64,000 nucleotides of DNA from Actinosynnema sp. ALI-1.44 (GTDB lineage Bacteria; Actinomycetota; Actinomycetes; Mycobacteriales; Pseudonocardiaceae), in the NCBI RefSeq assembly GCF_001984155.1, contig NZ_MTQO01000046.1, positions 62,001 through 126,000 of the forward strand, given 5' to 3'. Positions 8,263 to 15,439 of the stretch are shown one piece after another (positions within the stretch are counted from its first letter, which is position 1; every line of letters starts with the position of its first letter). Position numbers and translations under genes: made by a program. Under the pieces are notes generated by a model. That model was not told the DNA's origin. It made no database searches and saw only the letters and a list, made by a program, of their open reading frames with translations.

Positions 8263-9756
8263 ATGCGAGCAGGACGACGTGAGTGGTGGGGACTGGCGGT
8301 ACTGGCACTGCCGACGCTGTTGCTGTCGCTGGACATGAGCGTGCTGCACCTCGCAGTCCCGCACCTGGCCGCCGACCTGCGGCCGAGCAGCACCCAGCTG
8401 CTGTGGATCATCGACATCTACGGGTTCCTCGTCGCCGGGTTCCTGGTCACCATGGGCACCCTCGGCGACCGGGTCGGCAGGCGGAAGCTGCTGATGATCG
8501 GCGGCGCGGCGTTCGGGCTGGCCTCGATCGCGGCGGCGTTCGCCACCAGCCCGGAGATGCTCATCGCGGCGCGTGCCGTGCTGGGCGTGGCGGGCGCGAC
8601 GCTGATGCCGTCGACGCTGGCGCTGATCAGCAACATGTTCCAGGACCCCAAGCAGCGCGGCACGGCGATCGCGGTGTGGATGAGCTGCTTCATGGGCGGC
8701 ATGGTGATCGGCCCGGTCGTGGGCGGCGTGCTGCTGGAGAACTTCCGCTGGGGCGCGGTGTTCCTGCTGGCCGTCCCGGTGATGGTGTTGCTGCTGGCCA
8801 CCGCGCCGAAGCTGCTGCCGGAGTACAAGGACGAGGAAGCCGGACGGCTCGACCTGGCCAGCGTGGCGTTGTCGCTCGGCGCGATCCTGCCGATCATCTA
8901 CGGCCTCAAGGAGATCGCCAAGGACGGCTTCGGTCTGGTGAACGTCGTCGCGCTGGCGGCGGGCCTGGTGGTCGGCACGGTGTTCGTGCGGCGGCAGCGG
9001 ACCCTGGCGACGCCGATGCTCGACCTCGGCCTGTTCAAGGTCCGCGAGTTCAGTGCCGCGCTGGGCATCATGCTGGTCGGCGCGACCACGATGGGCGGGC
9101 TGTTCCTGCTGGTCAGCCAGTACCTTCAGCTGGTGGCGGGGCTGAGCGCGGTGCAGGCCGGGATCTGGCTGGTGCCGCAGGCGATCGCGGTGGTGATCGG
9201 CTCGCTGATCGCGCCGAAGCTGGCGCAGCGGTTCCGCCCGGAGTTCGTGCTGGGCTTCGGAATGCTGATCGCGGCGGGCGGGATCCTGCTGTTCACGCAG
9301 GCAGAGGGTCAGGGCGGGCTGTTCGCGATCGTGGTCGGCCTGTGCGTCGCCGCGTTCGGTATGGGCCCGCAGGGCGTGCTGTGCACCGAGATGGTCGTCA
9401 GCTCCGTGCCGCCGCAGAAAGCCGGTGCCGCGTCGGCGATGTCGGAAACCAGCGGCGAGTTCGGGATCGCCATGGGCATCGCGGTGTTCGGCAGCGTGGC
9501 CACGGCCATCTACCGCGGCGGTGTACCGGCTGGCACACCCGACAGCTTGGCCGGTGCGCTGGAATCCGCGGCGCAGCAGCCCGGCCCCGCCGCTCAGGAC
9601 CTGGTCGCGGTCGCCAGGGAGGCGTTCACCACTGGTCTGCACACCGTCGCGGGAATCGCGGCCGCGATCGTGGTGGTGTTCGCGGTCGGCGGCATGATCC
9701 TGCTGCGCCGCACGGCGGCCAACACCGAACCCGCCGGAGAACTGGTCCGCAACTGA
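8263..9756 (+). CDS. MFS transporter, DHA2 (EmrB/QacA) family
   Basis: A 497-residue, probably 14-helix drug:H+ antiporter. Helix 1 carries LDMSVLHLAVPHLA, the DHA2 signature with an acidic residue, and GTLGDRVGRRKLL is motif A between helices 2 and 3. The motif-C helix is around GPVVGGVLLE. The ATG at 8263 follows GGGAG. Members export lipophilic drugs, dyes or self-made antibiotics. It is closely related to the exporter at 40793-42322, and both share the STQLLWI(I/L)D(I/L)YGF stretch, so they are paralogues. A strong hairpin follows the stop codon. Confidence 0.9.
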   Translation: MRAGRREWWGLAVLALPTLLLSLDMSVLHLAVPHLAADLRPSSTQLLWIIDIYGFLVAGFLVTMGTLGDRVGRRKLLMIGGAAFGLASIAAAFATSPEMLIAARAVLGVAGATLMPSTLALISNMFQDPKQRGTAIAVWMSCFMGGMVIGPVVGGVLLENFRWGAVFLLAVPVMVLLLATAPKLLPEYKDEEAGRLDLASVALSLGAILPIIYGLKEIAKDGFGLVNVVALAAGLVVGTVFVRRQRTLATPMLDLGLFKVREFSAALGIMLVGATTMGGLFLLVSQYLQLVAGLSAVQAGIWLVPQAIAVVIGSLIAPKLAQRFRPEFVLGFGMLIAAGGILLFTQAEGQGGLFAIVVGLCVAAFGMGPQGVLCTEMVVSSVPPQKAGAASAMSETSGEFGIAMGIAVFGSVATAIYRGGVPAGTPDSLAGALESAAQQPGPAAQDLVAVAREAFTTGLHTVAGIAAAIVVVFAVGGMILLRRTAANTEPAGELVRN

Positions 9757-9768
9757 GCATCGGCGTTC

Positions 9769-9796
9769 CCCGCCCCGCGACGAAGCGCGGGGCGGG
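9769..9796. terminator. Bidirectional hairpin terminator
   Basis: An 11-bp perfect GC stem (9769-9779 pairing with 9786-9796) encloses the loop ACGAAG, between the convergent MFS and SRPBCC genes. There is no U-tract, as is usual for high-GC actinobacterial terminators. Confidence 0.8.
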
Positions 9797-9817
9797 TTCA
9801 GGCTGTCGCGCCGAGGA

Positions 9818-10267
9818 TCAAGACTCGGCGAGCGCGGCGAGCCTGTCGAGGGAAGCCCGCAGCTTGTCCGCAGTCGTGGCGCGAGCGCGCACCAAACGGG
9901 TCTCGTCGGTCAACTGGGTCCAGTCGTAGGTGTGGGTCACGCGGGTGCGGGTGTCGTCGATCGGCTCGAGTTCCCACCGCCACAGGTGGCCGGGCGGCTG
10001 CTGGCCCTGTACCGAGGGACGCCATGCGATCCGGCGACCTTCCTCGAACTCCACGACGTGGTTGTCCCGGACCTCGCCGATGGTGAGAGTCATCGAGAAC
10101 ACGTCGCCAGTGGCGTGCACGCGCTGACCGGTCGGCGCCTCGGCGAGGTTGTCGTTGCCGTCCCACAAGGGTTGTTGTGCGGGGTCGGCGATCAGCTCGA
10201 AGATCCGGGCCGCGCCTGCGGCGATCTCCCCATCGACACTCACGATTCTGGCATTGTTGTCGGTCAC
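9818..10267 (-). CDS. SRPBCC family protein (polyketide cyclase/START-like)
   Basis: A 149-residue protein of the SRPBCC ligand-binding fold. The N-terminus reads as the first strand with the IFELIADPAQQPLWDG helix typical of 'polyketide_cyc2' members. The middle has GHLWRWELEPIDDTRTRVTHTYDW, the family's W-x-W-E-L-x-P strand and TRVTHTYD strand, broken here only for description. Such proteins bind lipids or polyketide-like ligands, and most small stand-alone members have no known ligand. It sits 18 bp downstream of the MarR gene on the same strand and is probably co-transcribed with it, so it would be under control of the palindrome at 10758. Confidence 0.82.
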   Translation of the reverse strand: MTDNNARIVSVDGEIAAGAARIFELIADPAQQPLWDGNDNLAEAPTGQRVHATGDVFSMTLTIGEVRDNHVVEFEEGRRIAWRPSVQGQQPPGHLWRWELEPIDDTRTRVTHTYDWTQLTDETRLVRARATTADKLRASLDRLAALAES

Positions 10268-10285
10268 GGGCGTGATTCAAACACG

Positions 10286-10720
10286 TCAGCCCGGATCGTT
10301 CGCCGCCAGCCAGCGGTCCAGTCTGGCCATCGCCTCGGCGGTGGCGTCGAACGCCTCCGCGCCGATCACCGCGCGCATCTCCTCGTTGAACCTGTCGATC
10401 ACCGGCCGGACCTTCTCCAGCGCCTTGCGGCCGACCGGCGTGAGCTCGAGCGCCATCGCCCGGTACTGGCGGGGATGGGTGCGTTTGGTGATCAGCCCGG
10501 CGTCGACGAGCCGCGTCACCATCGACGTGATCGCCGATTCGCGTTGCCCGAGTGTGTGCGCCAGTTCCTGTTGCGTGATGCCCGGCTTGTCCCGCACAGC
10601 GAACAGGGCACCCAGTTGCGCGGTCGTGATCCCGGCGGTGCTCGTGCACAGCCGGTCGGCCGCGAGCCGGAGCTGGTGAGCCGCTCGCTGGAGCAGGAAG
10701 TACAGCCGCTGGTCCGCCAT
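10286..10720 (-). CDS. MarR family transcriptional regulator
   Basis: A 144-residue winged-helix regulator. The HTH runs from ITTAQLGALFAV through QQELAHTLGQRESAITSMV, and the wing contains LITKRTHPRQYRAMALELT. Flanking helices form the dimer interface. The ATG at 10720 was preferred to one six codons upstream because it begins the first helix. MarR proteins bind palindromes between divergent genes and are released by small aromatic ligands. Here a 24-bp perfect palindrome lies directly upstream between this gene and a thioesterase gene. Targets are therefore likely its own gene, the SRPBCC gene and the thioesterase. Confidence 0.88.
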   Translation of the reverse strand: MADQRLYFLLQRAAHQLRLAADRLCTSTAGITTAQLGALFAVRDKPGITQQELAHTLGQRESAITSMVTRLVDAGLITKRTHPRQYRAMALELTPVGRKALEKVRPVIDRFNEEMRAVIGAEAFDATAEAMARLDRWLAANDPG

Positions 10721-10757
10721 GACCCCAGATCTTGACAAAGAACGCCGCGCGGCACAT

Positions 10758-10781
10758 CCTCACTTCACTAGTGAAGTGAGG
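10758..10781. promoter_or_regulatory. 24-bp perfect palindrome, probable MarR operator
   Basis: A perfect 24-bp inverted repeat with half-site CCTCACTTCACT and no spacer, between the divergent MarR and thioesterase genes. Upstream on the plus strand TTGACA (10732-10737) lies 17 bp before CATCCT (10755-10760), giving a possible promoter that the palindrome would overlap. Binding there would block transcription of the thioesterase gene. Confidence 0.8.
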
Positions 10782-10789
10782 GGAGTGGG

Positions 10790-11185
10790 ATGGACATCGA
10801 GTACGCCCGCGCGGGCCTGGCGCGGCAGCCGTTCAGCGTGTTGCTGGGGGCGCGGCTGACGGCGTTCGGGGACGGCGCGGCGACCATCGAGCTCGACGCC
10901 CGCGACGACCTGCGACAGCAGAACGGGTACCTGCACGGCGGGGTGGTCTCCTACGCCGCCGACAACACGCTCACCTTCGCCGCCGGCTCGGTGTTGGGGC
11001 CGTCGCTGCTCACGGCGGGTTTCACCATCGACTACGTGCGCCCGGCCGACGGACGCACACTGCGGGCGGAAGCCAAGGTCGTCCAGGCGGGCAAGTCTCG
11101 GGCGACCTGCCGCTGTGAGATCTACTCCGACGACGAACTGTGCGCTGTCGCGCAGGGAACCGCCGTCGTCGCCGTCAAACGATGA
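10790..11185 (+). CDS. PaaI/YdiI-type hotdog-fold acyl-CoA thioesterase
   Basis: A 131-residue hotdog-fold protein. The central stretch QNGYLHGGVVSYAADNT carries the HGG motif and the following Asp that define PaaI-like thioesterases, and TAGFTIDYVRPA is the next strand. These enzymes hydrolyse acyl-CoA or aryl-CoA thioesters in the cytoplasm, often relieving CoA sequestration during aromatic degradation. Divergent placement from a MarR gene fits control by an aromatic ligand. A GGGGAG site precedes the ATG. The 3' end overlaps the convergent hydrolase-like gene by 11 bp. Confidence 0.85.
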   Translation: MDIEYARAGLARQPFSVLLGARLTAFGDGAATIELDARDDLRQQNGYLHGGVVSYAADNTLTFAAGSVLGPSLLTAGFTIDYVRPADGRTLRAEAKVVQAGKSRATCRCEIYSDDELCAVAQGTAVVAVKR

Positions 11186-12308
11186 AACCGACGTCCGGGT
11201 GCTCGGTGGACGGTCCGCGCAGCAGCCCGTTGTCGCGGCCGCGCAAGTGCAGGTCGAAGAACGCCGTCAGGTAGGCGCGTTGCGCGGCGATCGACCGTGC
11301 GGGCGCGATGGTGCCGATCTCGTTGCCGTAGTCGTAGTCCGGACAGCCCGCCCGGATCGACGGGAACAGCGCTTGGTAGTCGCAGAACGAGCCCCAGGTG
11401 GAGCCGGTGAGCCGCAGGGAGAGCTTCCAGCCGGTCAGGTCCGGCCAGAACTCGCGCCACGCCGGATTGTCCCGGTGGTTGTTGCCCGGCTCGGCGAACT
11501 GCAGGAACGGCACCGGCGCCACGTCGGTCACCCAAGGCCCGACGACTTCCGGCATCCCTGCGATCGCGTCGATCCGGGCGCCGCGGGCGGCGGCGCGCAT
11601 CGCGGCCACGGCGCCGCCGACCATTCCGAAAGCGCCCACAGCGGACACGTCGAACCGGGAGCGGACGGACCGCAGGACGAACGCCAGGTCGTCAGCCCGG
11701 CTGCGCACGGCTCGTTTCTGCTTGTCCAACAGGTCCACGGGATCGCCCGGTGCGGGAATCGACTGCGGTTTCACGGTTTCGAGCCGTCCGTACGGGAACT
11801 CGACGGCCAGCGCCTCGTGCGTGCCTTCGGTGGTGACGACGACGTACCTGCGGCTGGCGAGCTCCTCGGCCAGCAAGGTGGCGTACGACCGGATCTCGAA
11901 GTGCTTGGGGGAGAACAGGATCAACGGCCTGCGGCCCGGCAGTACCGGCGCGTCCACGTGCGCGTGCGTCCGGATTCCCGCCCAGTTCAGCGCGGACGGT
12001 GAGATCTTGCCCAGCACCTGGCGCTGGTACTCCGCGGCGACCAGCGGAGGTTGGTAGAGCGCGCGGGGACGTCCGCGCACATCCCGCGCCGGATACCACA
12101 CGCTGACCATCAGTTCCCGGTAACGCCGATCCGGCAACCACGGATCCGCCCGCGACCGATCGACCAGGTGCATGTCCGTGCGTCCGATGACGTGCGGCCC
12201 GGTCGGCGCCGTCAGAACCGGGGTGACCGCGGCCCACGCTGGAGCCCCGGTACCGAGCGCCGCGACTCCGGCCGCGGCTGTGGTGAGCAGGGTTCGTCGT
12301 GTCAACAT
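11175..12308 (-). CDS. Secreted PAF-acetylhydrolase/lipase-like protein with apparently lost catalytic triad
   Basis: A 377-residue protein with a twin-arginine signal peptide (LTRRTLLTTAAAGVAAL, then cleavage after AWA). The fold landmarks match actinobacterial PAF-acetylhydrolase-like lipases: early VWYPA, PLILFSPKHF for the oxyanion strand, a long middle helix, FWPDLTGWK near the end. However, where the family has the nucleophile elbow GHSxGG this protein reads GMVGG, with no serine. The NLDG acid position reads AGMP, and the GHFSFTD histidine position reads STWGSFCD. On this by-eye comparison it would be an inactive homologue, perhaps binding rather than cleaving a substrate. The ATG at 12308 begins the signal peptide. 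Confidence 0.7.
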   Translation of the reverse strand: MLTRRTLLTTAAAGVAALGTGAPAWAAVTPVLTAPTGPHVIGRTDMHLVDRSRADPWLPDRRYRELMVSVWYPARDVRGRPRALYQPPLVAAEYQRQVLGKISPSALNWAGIRTHAHVDAPVLPGRRPLILFSPKHFEIRSYATLLAEELASRRYVVVTTEGTHEALAVEFPYGRLETVKPQSIPAPGDPVDLLDKQKRAVRSRADDLAFVLRSVRSRFDVSAVGAFGMVGGAVAAMRAAARGARIDAIAGMPEVVGPWVTDVAPVPFLQFAEPGNNHRDNPAWREFWPDLTGWKLSLRLTGSTWGSFCDYQALFPSIRAGCPDYDYGNEIGTIAPARSIAAQRAYLTAFFDLHLRGRDNGLLRGPSTEHPDVGFIV

Positions 12309-12613
12309 GGTCGCAACGATGCCGCTCCGACCGGCCGCGATCCTCCCGCACGAGAGGGAACGGCCTCCCTCGCAGGGCCCAGCCATATCCGAGTTCCGGC
12401 CACGATGGCGACACAGTCACCGGTCCGAGTGAACCCCGTCAAGTTCACCGGCTCAGACCAGCGACGACCCCGAAGTGCCGGGAAACTGGTGGCTGGGGCT
12501 GGATCCCAGCCGGTACCACCGGTGACCCCCGTTCGTTCGACCGCTGTTCGTTGACACCTCCGGCGTGTGCGCTCTATCAAGGAGAGCGTCACACGCTGGA
12601 ACGGGGACGTGCC
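12309..12613. other. Divergent intergenic region (305 bp), no gene seen
   Basis: This lies between the secreted hydrolase-like gene (minus) and the flavin monooxygenase gene (plus). It must hold the promoters for both, but I see no confident -10/-35 pair, no strong inverted repeat and no small coding region with a good ribosome site. Confidence 0.4.
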
Positions 12614-13684
12614 ATGGGTTTTCAGCTCGGTCTTTTCTCGGCGAACACCGAATCCGGCTTGGCGATCACCACCGCCCCCGAGCGGTGGTCGGGGACCTGG
12701 GCCGACAACCTCCGTCTCGCCCGGCTGGCCGACGAGGTGGGCATCGACTTCCTGCTGCCGGTCGCCCGCTGGACCGACTGGGGCCGGGACAGCGAGTTCC
12801 AGCGCAACGTCCTCGACCCGCTGGTCTGGGCGACCGGCATGCTCGCCCACAGCACCCGGATCCGCGTGTACACCACGGTGCACACCGCGTTCCACCACCC
12901 CGTCGTCGCGGCCAAACAGCTGGCCACGGCCGACCACGTCAGCTCAGGCCGGATCGGTCTGAACATCGTCGCGGGCTGGCACGCCCCGGAGTACGAGATG
13001 TTCGGGCTCACCCTGCCCGACGACCACGACACCCGGTACGCGCTGGCACAGGAGTGGTGGGACGTGGTCAGCCGGATCTGGTCGAGCGCCGAACCTTTCG
13101 ACCACAGTGGACAGTTCTTCCGGCTCGGCCGGGTGGTCGGCATGCCGAAGCCGTACCACGGAAACCGCGTGCCGATCATCAACGCCGGATCGTCGCAGCA
13201 GGGCCGCTCGTTCGCCGCCCGCAACGCCGATCATGCCTTCACCGTGGTGGCCGGGCCCGATGACGGCGCCGACGTGGTGGCCGGTATCCGCGCCGAGGCA
13301 CGGTCGTACGGCCGGGACGTGGGCGTGCTGACCATCGGGCACGTGGTGTGCAGACCGACCCGTGCCGAGGCTGAGGACTACCTGCGCTACTACGCCGACG
13401 AACGCGCCGACTGGTCGGCGGTGGACGAAGTCATGCGGCTGCAAGGACTGCACGCGCAGTCGTTCACCCGGGAAATGCTGGCGACCTTCCGTCACCGCTT
13501 CGCCGCCGGGCACGGCTCGTGCCCGCTCGTCGGCGATCCGGACGATGTGGCCGGTGCGATCGCCGCGTTCGCCCAAGCGGGCTTCGACGGGATCGGGCTG
13601 TCGTTCCTCAACTACGCCGACGAACTCGGCTACTTCGCGCAGGAGGTCATGCCCCGGCTGTCCGCGCTGGGCGTGCGGGACTAG
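12614..13684 (+). CDS. LLM-class FMN-dependent monooxygenase (SfnG/SsuD-like)
   Basis: A 356-residue luciferase-like monooxygenase. Typical segments are FLLPVARWTDWG after helix 1, TVHTAFHHPVVAAKQLATADHVS for the third strand and helix, GRIGLNIVAGW, and GSSQQGRSFAARNADHAF. The latter two are the FMN/phosphate-binding parts of the alkanesulfonate monooxygenase / dimethylsulfone monooxygenase subgroup. They use FMNH2 from a separate reductase to oxidise sulfur compounds or similar small organics. No reductase or sulfur transporter is adjacent, so the substrate is open. The start at 12614 has only a weak GGGG site. The stop overlaps the convergent ArsR gene by 4 bp. Confidence 0.82.
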   Translation: MGFQLGLFSANTESGLAITTAPERWSGTWADNLRLARLADEVGIDFLLPVARWTDWGRDSEFQRNVLDPLVWATGMLAHSTRIRVYTTVHTAFHHPVVAAKQLATADHVSSGRIGLNIVAGWHAPEYEMFGLTLPDDHDTRYALAQEWWDVVSRIWSSAEPFDHSGQFFRLGRVVGMPKPYHGNRVPIINAGSSQQGRSFAARNADHAFTVVAGPDDGADVVAGIRAEARSYGRDVGVLTIGHVVCRPTRAEAEDYLRYYADERADWSAVDEVMRLQGLHAQSFTREMLATFRHRFAAGHGSCPLVGDPDDVAGAIAAFAQAGFDGIGLSFLNYADELGYFAQEVMPRLSALGVRD

Positions 13685-13977
13685 GGAAAGATCGCGTTCA
13701 ACAGGCCGGGGAACGCGGCGTCCATTTCCTCGGTGCGCAACACGTTGAACGCGTTGCCGCCTTCGCGGTGCGTGGCGATGACGCCCGCCTCCCGGAGGAT
13801 CTTGAAGTGGTGGCTGAGCGTGCTCTTGGCCACCGTCGTGTCGAACCGGCCGCACGCGATCGCTCCGTCCGCCTCGCGCAACTGGCGGACGAGGTGCAGG
13901 CGTACCGGGTCCGCCAGTGCGTGCAGGACGGCGGTGACCTCCAGGGTGGCCGGGGGAGACGGGTACGTCGTGGTCAT
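13681..13977 (-). CDS. ArsR family winged-helix regulator
   Basis: A 98-residue regulator: LHALADPVRLHLVRQL is the first winged-helix segment, TVAKSTLSHHFKILREAGV the recognition helix region, and ATHREGGNAF the wing. No metal-binding CxCxxC is visible; one Cys follows the first HTH helix (AIACGRF), so sensing is not clearly metal-based. The ATG at 13977 matches the usual length; an alternative in-frame ATG lies four codons upstream. It is divergent from an MFS exporter, and the region between carries three GTTCGA-type half-sites, so it most likely represses itself and the exporter. Confidence 0.85.
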   Translation of the reverse strand: MTTTYPSPPATLEVTAVLHALADPVRLHLVRQLREADGAIACGRFDTTVAKSTLSHHFKILREAGVIATHREGGNAFNVLRTEEMDAAFPGLLNAIFP

Positions 13978-13993
13978 GGCGTCCAGCATATCC

Positions 13994-14049
13994 GGTGTTC
14001 GATAATCGTCGAACAGATCGTAGGGTAGTTCTATGGATATCGAACACCG
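13994..14049. promoter_or_regulatory. Probable ArsR operator: three related half-sites
   Basis: TGTTCGA (13996-14002) and TCGAACA (14009-14015) form a 7-bp inverted repeat with a 6-bp spacer. A third site, TATCGAACACCG (14038-14049), is the exact reverse complement of CGGTGTTCGATA (13994-14005). The last site extends past the ATG of the exporter gene (14033), so bound repressor would block both initiation and early elongation. Confidence 0.72.
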
Positions 14050-15400
14050 TCGGGGTGTCGTGGCGTTGGCCCTGATCGCCGCGTTCATGGTCTTCGTGGA
14101 CGGCACGATCGTGAATCTGCTGCTCGACCAGCTCACCGTCCACCTGCACGCCTCCCGCGCCGAACTGGAGTGGGCACTGGACGCCTACACGCTGTCCTTC
14201 GCCGCCGTCCTGCTCGGCGCGGGCGCTGTCACCGACACCCTCGGTGCGAAACGGGCCTTCATCGCGGGCCTGGTGGTGTTCACGGTGTCGTCGGCGGTCT
14301 GTGCGTTCGCCGGTTCCATGCTCGTGCTCAACATCGCCCGGCTCGTCCAAGGCGCCGGTGCCGCCCTGCTGCTGCCCAGCGCGCTCGTCCTCGCCACCGC
14401 GTCAGCTCCCGACGACCGCGCCCGGCACCGTCTCGTCGGCTGGTGGGCCGCGGCCGGTGGCGTGGGCATGGCCGCCGGGCCCCTGCTGGGCGGCGTGCTG
14501 GTCACGTTCGCCGACTGGCGAGCGGTGTTCGCCGTCAACGTCATCCTCGGCGTGCCCGCCGTGGTCTGGAGCATCCGCTCGATGCCGGTGGTGCGACGCG
14601 GCGGCAGGCGACTCGACACCGGCGGCATGATCGCCGCCACCGTGTTGATCGGCGGACTCGTGTTCGCCCTCATCGAAGCCCCCACGCACGGGTGGTTCAG
14701 CCGTGAGGTGACCACAGCCGTCGTCCTCGCCCTGGCCGGGATCGTCGCGTTCGTCTGGATCGAACGGACCACCCGGACACCCCTGCTGCCCGTCGGCACT
14801 TACGCCAACCGCGGATTCGCCGGAGTCGCGGTCCAAGGAGCGCTGTTCAACTTCGCGTTCTACGGACTGCTGTTCGCCCTGAGCCTGATGCTCCAGCAAG
14901 GCCGCGGACTCGGCGCACTCGCCAGCGGCCTGCTGTTCCTCCCGCTGACCGGCCTCATCTCGCTGGCCAACGTCTGTGCCGCCCCGCTCGCACACCGCTT
15001 CGGCCGTCCCGCTGTGCTCGGCATCGGCCAGGTGCTCCTGGTCGTGTCCCTGCTCGCGGTGGCGTGGGCCAGCACCGCGGACGCGCTCTGGCCACTGGTC
15101 GTCGCGCTCATCCCTGTCGGCTTCAGCTCCGGGCTGCTCGTGCCCACCATGACCTCGCAGACCATCGCCGCCGTCGAACCGGCACTGCACGGCGCGGCGT
15201 CGGCCGTGTTCAACACGTCCCGCCAAGTCGGGGCCGCCGTCGGCGTGGCCACGTTCGGCCCGTTGCTCGGCGCTACGCACGACTTGCGGGGCGGGTTCGT
15301 CACGTGCCTGTTGGTTGCGGCTGCTGCCATCGTGGTCACCTTGCTGCTCACCGCGCTCACCCAACGGTCCACGCCGGTGAGGGTGCCCGCGGTCGCTTAG
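14033..15400 (+). CDS. MFS transporter, DHA2-type drug exporter
   Basis: A 455-residue multi-helix exporter. Helix 1 has MVFVDGTIVNLLL, the DHA2 pattern with a membrane-embedded Asp; AVTDTLGAKRAFI is motif A; RLVQGAGAALLLPS and AAGPLLGGVLV (motif C) follow. It is divergent from, and presumably repressed by, the ArsR protein at 13681-13977, whose putative operators overlap this gene's start. TAGGG about 9 bp upstream is a modest ribosome site. The likely substrate is a hydrophobic drug-like compound. Confidence 0.87.
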   Translation: MDIEHRRGVVALALIAAFMVFVDGTIVNLLLDQLTVHLHASRAELEWALDAYTLSFAAVLLGAGAVTDTLGAKRAFIAGLVVFTVSSAVCAFAGSMLVLNIARLVQGAGAALLLPSALVLATASAPDDRARHRLVGWWAAAGGVGMAAGPLLGGVLVTFADWRAVFAVNVILGVPAVVWSIRSMPVVRRGGRRLDTGGMIAATVLIGGLVFALIEAPTHGWFSREVTTAVVLALAGIVAFVWIERTTRTPLLPVGTYANRGFAGVAVQGALFNFAFYGLLFALSLMLQQGRGLGALASGLLFLPLTGLISLANVCAAPLAHRFGRPAVLGIGQVLLVVSLLAVAWASTADALWPLVVALIPVGFSSGLLVPTMTSQTIAAVEPALHGAASAVFNTSRQVGAAVGVATFGPLLGATHDLRGGFVTCLLVAAAAIVVTLLLTALTQRSTPVRVPAVA

Positions 15401-15439
15401 GACGGCGGAGTCTTTCCGTAGTATCTGGTCAATGGCACG

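Noticed and set aside
8263-15400. Possible antibiotic gene cluster because of several exporters and an FMN monooxygenase
   Set aside because: No polyketide, peptide, terpene or RiPP biosynthetic core enzyme is present. The exporters have local repressors and read as general resistance genes.
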